Of a DNA stretch of 17,442 bases, positions 14,563-17,442 are shown in pieces. The notes under the pieces are model-generated. The model made no database searches. It saw nothing but the letters and a program-made list of their open reading frames with translations, and was not told the DNA's origin. Position 1 is the first letter of the stretch; each line of letters opens with the position of its first letter. This DNA is from DASUSF01 sp036375275 (lineage in GTDB: Bacteria; Pseudomonadota; Alphaproteobacteria; Geminicoccales; Geminicoccaceae): the NCBI GenBank assembly GCA_036375275.1, contig DASUSF010000434.1, positions 1 to 17,442 of the forward strand, read 5' to 3'. Made by a program: the position numbers and the translations under genes.

Positions 14563-15851
14563 TGCTGCTCGGGCTCTATCGCGCCGCGACCACCCTCGGC
14601 GGGCCGGCCTTCCACGCCGCGCTCCGGGTGCGGGCCGGCCGCGGCAAGGAGGACCCGGCGCGCCTGCGCGAGCGCCGCGGCCACGCCTCCAGGCCACGCC
14701 CCGCCGGCCGGCTCGCGTGGCTGCACGCGGCGAGCGTCGGCGAGTCGCTCGCCGCCCTGCCGCTGATCGCGCTGATGCTGGAGGCCCGGCCGGGGCTCGA
14801 GGTGCTGCTGACCACGGGGACGCTGACCTCGGCGCGGCTGGTCGAGCGCCGGCTGCCGGCGCGCGCCCGCCACCAGTACGTGCCGCTCGACCGGATCGGG
14901 TACTGGCGCCGCTTCCTTCGCCACTGGCGTCCCGACGCCGGGATCCTGATCGAGTCCGAGCTCTGGCCGAACCTGTTCGCCGAGGCCGCGCGCCAGCGGC
15001 TGCCGCTCGCGCTGGTCAACGGGCGGATGTCGGAGCGCTCCTACCGGCGGTGGCGGTCGACCGGCGGCGCCGCGGCGCGGCTGCTGCGCCAGCTCGAGCC
15101 CTGCCTCGCCCAGAGCGAGGACGATGCCCGGCGGCTGCGCGCGCTCGGCGCGTCCGGGGTCGAGGTGATCGGCAACCTCAAGCTCGCGGCACCCCCGCTC
15201 GACGCCGATCCGGCCGCGCTCGACGTGCTTCGGGGCGCGCTCGCGGGCCGTCCGGTCTGGCTCGCCGCGAGCACCCATCCGGGCGAGGAGGCGGTGGTCG
15301 TCGAGGCGCAGCGGGCGCTCCTCGCGCGCTGGCCGGATCTGCTGCTGATCATCGCGCCCCGGCATCCGGCGCGGGGTCCCGCGATCGCGGCGGAAGCCCG
15401 GGCCCTGGGCCTGACGGTCGCGGAGCGGAGCGCCGGCCAGCCGGTCGATCCGGCGGTCGGCGTCTACCTCGCCGACACCCTCGGCGAGCTCGGGCTCTTC
15501 TATCGCCTCGCCCCCCTGGCCCTGATCGGCGGCTCGCTCGTCCCGCACGGCGGGCAGAACCCGCTCGAGGCCGCGCGCCTCGGCTGCGTCCCCCTGTTCG
15601 GCCCGCTCACCTGGAACTTCGACGAGATCACCCGCGACCTGCTGGCGCGCGACGCCGCCATCCGGGTCGGCGGGGAAGCGGCCTCGATCGCCGAAGCGGT
15701 CGGCGGGCTGCTGGCCGATCCGGCGCGGGTCGCGGCCTACGGCGAGCGGGCCCGGGATGCCGCCCTCAGCCGGCGCGAGGTCCTCGACGCCACCTGGCGG
15801 GCGCTCGCGCCGCTCCTAGACCACGAACGGATGCCGCATGCACGCTCCTGA
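14562..15851 (+). CDS. waaA: 3-deoxy-D-manno-octulosonic acid (Kdo) transferase
   Basis: This encodes 429 residues, the usual length for WaaA/KdtA, a membrane-associated GT-B glycosyltransferase that adds Kdo from CMP-Kdo to the lipid A precursor on the cytoplasmic face. The N-terminal region has the typical GKEDPARLRERRG (28-40). HAASVGE (55-61) contains E61, the position of the catalytic base in this family. ILIESELWPN (128-137), LVNGRMSERSYRRW (151-164) and the CMP-Kdo binding segment GGSLVPHGGQNPLE (323-336) are intact. The ATG shares its A with the last base of the upstream TGA, and the 3' end overlaps lpxK by 14 bases. Whether it adds one, two or more Kdo residues cannot be read from sequence. 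The start is well supported because family N-termini begin with a similar LYR stretch. Confidence 0.95.
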   Translation: MLLGLYRAATTLGGPAFHAALRVRAGRGKEDPARLRERRGHASRPRPAGRLAWLHAASVGESLAALPLIALMLEARPGLEVLLTTGTLTSARLVERRLPARARHQYVPLDRIGYWRRFLRHWRPDAGILIESELWPNLFAEAARQRLPLALVNGRMSERSYRRWRSTGGAAARLLRQLEPCLAQSEDDARRLRALGASGVEVIGNLKLAAPPLDADPAALDVLRGALAGRPVWLAASTHPGEEAVVVEAQRALLARWPDLLLIIAPRHPARGPAIAAEARALGLTVAERSAGQPVDPAVGVYLADTLGELGLFYRLAPLALIGGSLVPHGGQNPLEAARLGCVPLFGPLTWNFDEITRDLLARDAAIRVGGEAASIAEAVGGLLADPARVAAYGERARDAALSRREVLDATWRALAPLLDHERMPHARS

Positions 15852-16827
15852 GTTCTGGCAGCGGGACGGCGCCGCCGCCCGGCTGCTCGACCCGATCGGC
15901 CGCGCCTACGGCTTCGCCGGCCGGCTCCGACGGCGCCTGACCAGATCCCGGCGGGCGCCCGTGCCCGTGCTCTGCGTCGGCAACCTCACCGCCGGGGGCA
16001 CCGGCAAGACGCCGCTCGTGATCCTGCTCGCCCGGCGTCTGGCGGACATGGGGCGGAAGCCGCACGTCCTGACCCGTGGCTACGGCGGCCGCGAGCGGGG
16101 CCCGCTTCGGGTCGATCCGGCAGCGCACGATGCGCGTGCCGTCGGCGACGAGGCGCTGCTGCTGGCCGCCGTGGCGCCGACCTGGGTCGGGGCCGACCGC
16201 CGCCGGAGCGCCGAAGCCGCGGTGGCGGCCGGCGCCGACGTGCTGGTCATGGACGACGGCTTCCAGAACCCGGCGCTGCACCAGGACCTCGCCCTGGTGG
16301 TGGTCGACGGCGAGCTCGGCTTCGGCAACCGGCGCCTGCTCCCGGCGGGTCCGCTGCGCGAGCCGCTCGGGCGCGGGCTGCGCCGCGCTGACGGGATCGT
16401 GATCGTCGGCGAGGACCGGACCGGCGCCGCGGCACGCCTCGGGTCCGCGCTGCCGTGCCTGCGCGCCCGGCTGCGCGCCGCCGCCTCGGCGCGCGACCTG
16501 ATCGGCCGCCGCGCCCTCGCCTTCGCCGGCATCGGCCGGCCGGGCAAGTTCTACCAGACCCTGGAGGAGCTCGGCGTCGAGGTGGTCGAGCGGCGCGACT
16601 TCGCCGACCACCACCGCTACCGCCGGCGCCAGCTCCTGGATCTGCTGGCGCGCGCCGGCACGCTCCGCGCCTTTGCGGTGACCACCGCCAAGGATCTGGT
16701 TCGCATTCCGCCCGGGCTGCGCTACCGTTTCCGGGCGGTCGAGGTGGAGCTGGTGATCGAGCAGCCGGCCGTGCTCGACGGGCTCCTGGCGCCGCGCCTC
16801 GGCTCACGCGCCATCACCTCGTCATGA
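15838..16827 (+). CDS. lpxK: Tetraacyldisaccharide 4'-kinase
   Basis: This encodes 329 residues, typical for LpxK, the inner-membrane kinase that phosphorylates the 4'-position of the tetraacyldisaccharide 1-phosphate to give lipid IVA. Visible motifs are the N-terminal FWQRDGAAARLLDPIGRAYG (6-25), the P-loop GNLTAGGTGKTP (48-59) and VLTRGYGGR (77-85). Further ones are MDDGFQN (138-144), with the Asp-Asp pair of the active site, and FGNRRLLPAGPLREP (162-176). FAGIGRPGKFYQTL (229-242), FADHH (255-259) and TTAKD (282-286) follow. The start overlaps the end of waaA by 14 bases. It is the last gene of the lipid A block; biochemically LpxK acts before WaaA, so gene order does not follow reaction order. 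Confidence 0.95.
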   Translation: MHAPEFWQRDGAAARLLDPIGRAYGFAGRLRRRLTRSRRAPVPVLCVGNLTAGGTGKTPLVILLARRLADMGRKPHVLTRGYGGRERGPLRVDPAAHDARAVGDEALLLAAVAPTWVGADRRRSAEAAVAAGADVLVMDDGFQNPALHQDLALVVVDGELGFGNRRLLPAGPLREPLGRGLRRADGIVIVGEDRTGAAARLGSALPCLRARLRAAASARDLIGRRALAFAGIGRPGKFYQTLEELGVEVVERRDFADHHRYRRRQLLDLLARAGTLRAFAVTTAKDLVRIPPGLRYRFRAVEVELVIEQPAVLDGLLAPRLGSRAITSS

Positions 16828-16856
16828 AACTGTCACCGAAGCGCCCTGTCATGACG
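16820..16856 (+). other. Weak inverted repeat at the end of lpxK
   Basis: CGTCATGA (16820-16827, including the lpxK stop codon) and TCATGACG (16849-16856) are perfect inverted repeats of eight bases separated by 21 bases. The sequence TATTGTTAACTT follows. The stem has only four GC pairs, so it would be a weak terminator at best; it could also be a protein-binding site. Confidence 0.3.
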
Positions 16857-16900
16857 TATTGTTAACTTGAGGATGGTGCCCGGCCGCCGCAGCGTAAGCA

Positions 16901-16916
16901 TGTGATCCATCTCACG
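16901..16916. promoter_or_regulatory. CRP-like palindrome upstream of rpoH
   Basis: TGTGA (16901-16905), six bases, then TCACG (16912-16916) matches 9 of the 10 conserved bases of the CRP-type consensus TGTGA-N6-TCACA. It lies about 93 bases before the sigma factor start and overlaps the -35-like box TGATCC. If a CRP-family protein bound here, it would compete with or modulate an RNA polymerase that used that box. The second reading of the same bases is listed separately. Confidence 0.4.
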
Positions 16917-16932
16917 CAGCAGGACGTAGAGA
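16903..16932 (+). promoter_or_regulatory. Candidate ECF (RpoE-type) promoter of the rpoH gene
   Basis: TGATCC (16903-16908), 18 bases, then TAGAGA (16927-16932). As I recall, RpoE (ChrR-controlled) promoters of Rhodobacter sphaeroides have TGATCC at -35 and TAAGA near -10 at about this spacing, and rpoHII there is a direct RpoE target. Transcription would start near 16939, giving a leader of about 70 bases. The -10 box match is only partial, and the -35 box overlaps a CRP-like palindrome. Confidence 0.45.
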
Positions 16933-16954
16933 TGGACGTAGTCAGCGGGACCCC

Positions 16955-16980
16955 GGCCGGGAACTGGAATGCCCCCGGCC
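16955..16980 (+). other. Hairpin in the presumed rpoH leader
   Basis: GGCCGGG (16955-16961) pairs perfectly with CCCGGCC (16974-16980) around a 12-base loop. The left arm can also form the local palindrome CCCGGCCGGG (16952-16961). The hairpin ends 16 bases before the GGAGG ribosome-binding site and does not cover it, so a simple RNA-thermometer role is not supported. Confidence 0.35.
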
Positions 16981-17008
16981 ACGTTGGGTCGACATGGAGG
17001 GCCGCTCG

Positions 17009-17442
17009 ATGGGGTTCATGGACACGCCTTCGCCCGAACGCGCCGACCGTCAGTTCATCCGCGAGTCGATGAGCACGGCGCTGCTCAGCCGGGAGCGCGA
17101 GCTCAACCTGGCGCGGGCGTGGCGGGACCAAGGCAACGAGGCGGCGCTGCACGAGCTCGTGATGGCCTATATGCGCCTCGTCGTCAGCACGGCAACCCGG
17201 TTCCGCAACTACGGGCTGCCGATGAGCGACCTGGTGCAGGAGGGCGCGGTCGGCCTGATGCAGGCGGCAGCGCGGTTCGAGCCCGAGCGGGACGTGCGGT
17301 TCTCGACCTACGCCGCGTGGTGGATCCGCTCGGCCATGCAGGACGACATCCTGCGCAACTGGTCGGTGGTGCGGACCGGCACGACCGCGGCGCAGAAGGC
17401 GCTGTTCTTCAACCTCCGGCGGCTGCGGGCGCGGATCGACGA
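17009..17442 (+). CDS. rpoH: RNA polymerase sigma factor RpoH family, RpoH2-like (partial, 3' end missing)
   Basis: About 144 residues are present and the gene runs off the window. Region 1.2/2.1 is RQFIRESMSTALLSRERELNLARAW through HELVMAYMRLVVSTA. Region 2.2 contains GLPMSDLVQEGAVGLMQAAARFEPER, and regions 2.3-2.4 contain VRFSTYAAWWIRSAMQDDILRNWSVVRTGTTAAQKALFFNLRR. The QKALFFNLRR stretch is the RpoH box found in heat-shock sigma factors. The N-terminus (RQFIRESM) and the AYMRL and GLPMSDLVQE wording resemble, from memory, RpoHII of Rhodobacter, which serves singlet-oxygen and general stress responses, more than the primary RpoH. ATG 17009 is chosen because GGAGG (16997-17001) lies seven bases upstream; in-frame ATGs at 16994 and 17018 are alternatives. 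Confidence 0.88.
   Translation, partial: MGFMDTPSPERADRQFIRESMSTALLSRERELNLARAWRDQGNEAALHELVMAYMRLVVSTATRFRNYGLPMSDLVQEGAVGLMQAAARFEPERDVRFSTYAAWWIRSAMQDDILRNWSVVRTGTTAAQKALFFNLRRLRARID

Noticed and set aside
16955..17011. An RNA thermometer controlling rpoH
   Set aside because: No segment complementary to the GGAGG Shine-Dalgarno is seen in the leader, and the GC-only stem would not melt at physiological temperatures.

Overview
The window is about 17.4 kb of very GC-rich, gene-dense DNA that reads almost entirely on the + strand. The gene set points to an alphaproteobacterium, probably from the Rhodospirillales or a neighbouring order: a 180-kDa-type NAD-glutamate dehydrogenase, a Rhodobacter-type phospholipid N-methyltransferase (PmtA), an LPLAT/DUF374 - waaA - lpxK lipid A operon and an RpoH2-like heat-shock-type sigma factor. 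I cannot name the genus. There are no RNA genes, CRISPR arrays, insertion sequences or phage genes that I can support, and no intergenic gap longer than about 240 bases.

Layout. (1) Positions 1-316: the C-terminal end of an acyl-CoA dehydrogenase, followed by a small DUF1232 membrane-protein gene (457-813). (2) Positions 1046-5625: a complete TRAP transporter operon in the unusual order dctP1-dctM-dctQ-dctP2. Two substrate-binding proteins, about 72% identical, flank a single pair of membrane subunits. All three subunit types look like the mannitol/chloroaromatic (TakP/FcbT) branch of TRAP systems, whose known ligands include 2-oxo acids and other organic acids. A strong hairpin separates dctP1 from dctM, and a terminator-like hairpin follows dctP2. 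A four-helix membrane protein of unknown function (5727-6182) comes next. (3) Positions 6300-11180: the 1626-residue NAD-specific glutamate dehydrogenase. (4) Positions 11361-16827: an envelope-lipid block made of pmtA (phosphatidylethanolamine methylation), an MsbA-like ABC exporter, a DUF374 acyltransferase-like protein, waaA (Kdo transferase) and lpxK (lipid A 4'-kinase). The last four genes are nearly contiguous or overlap, so they are probably translationally coupled. (5) Positions 17009 to the end: the first part of an RpoH-family sigma factor, with an upstream element that reads both as a Rhodobacter-type RpoE promoter and as a CRP-like palindrome.

How the genes fit together. The TRAP system would import an organic acid using an ion gradient, and glutamate dehydrogenase would feed 2-oxoglutarate into the TCA cycle; any direct metabolic link between the two is only inference from adjacency. 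The pmtA-to-lpxK genes build and export membrane lipids: phosphatidylcholine and the Kdo-lipid A core of the outer membrane. The sigma factor lies beside this block but has its own upstream regulatory region. Most of the window is ordinary chromosomal content. The points most worth checking are the duplicated binding proteins, the rpoH upstream element, the DUF374 gene in the lipid A operon, and several hairpins beside ribosome-binding sites.
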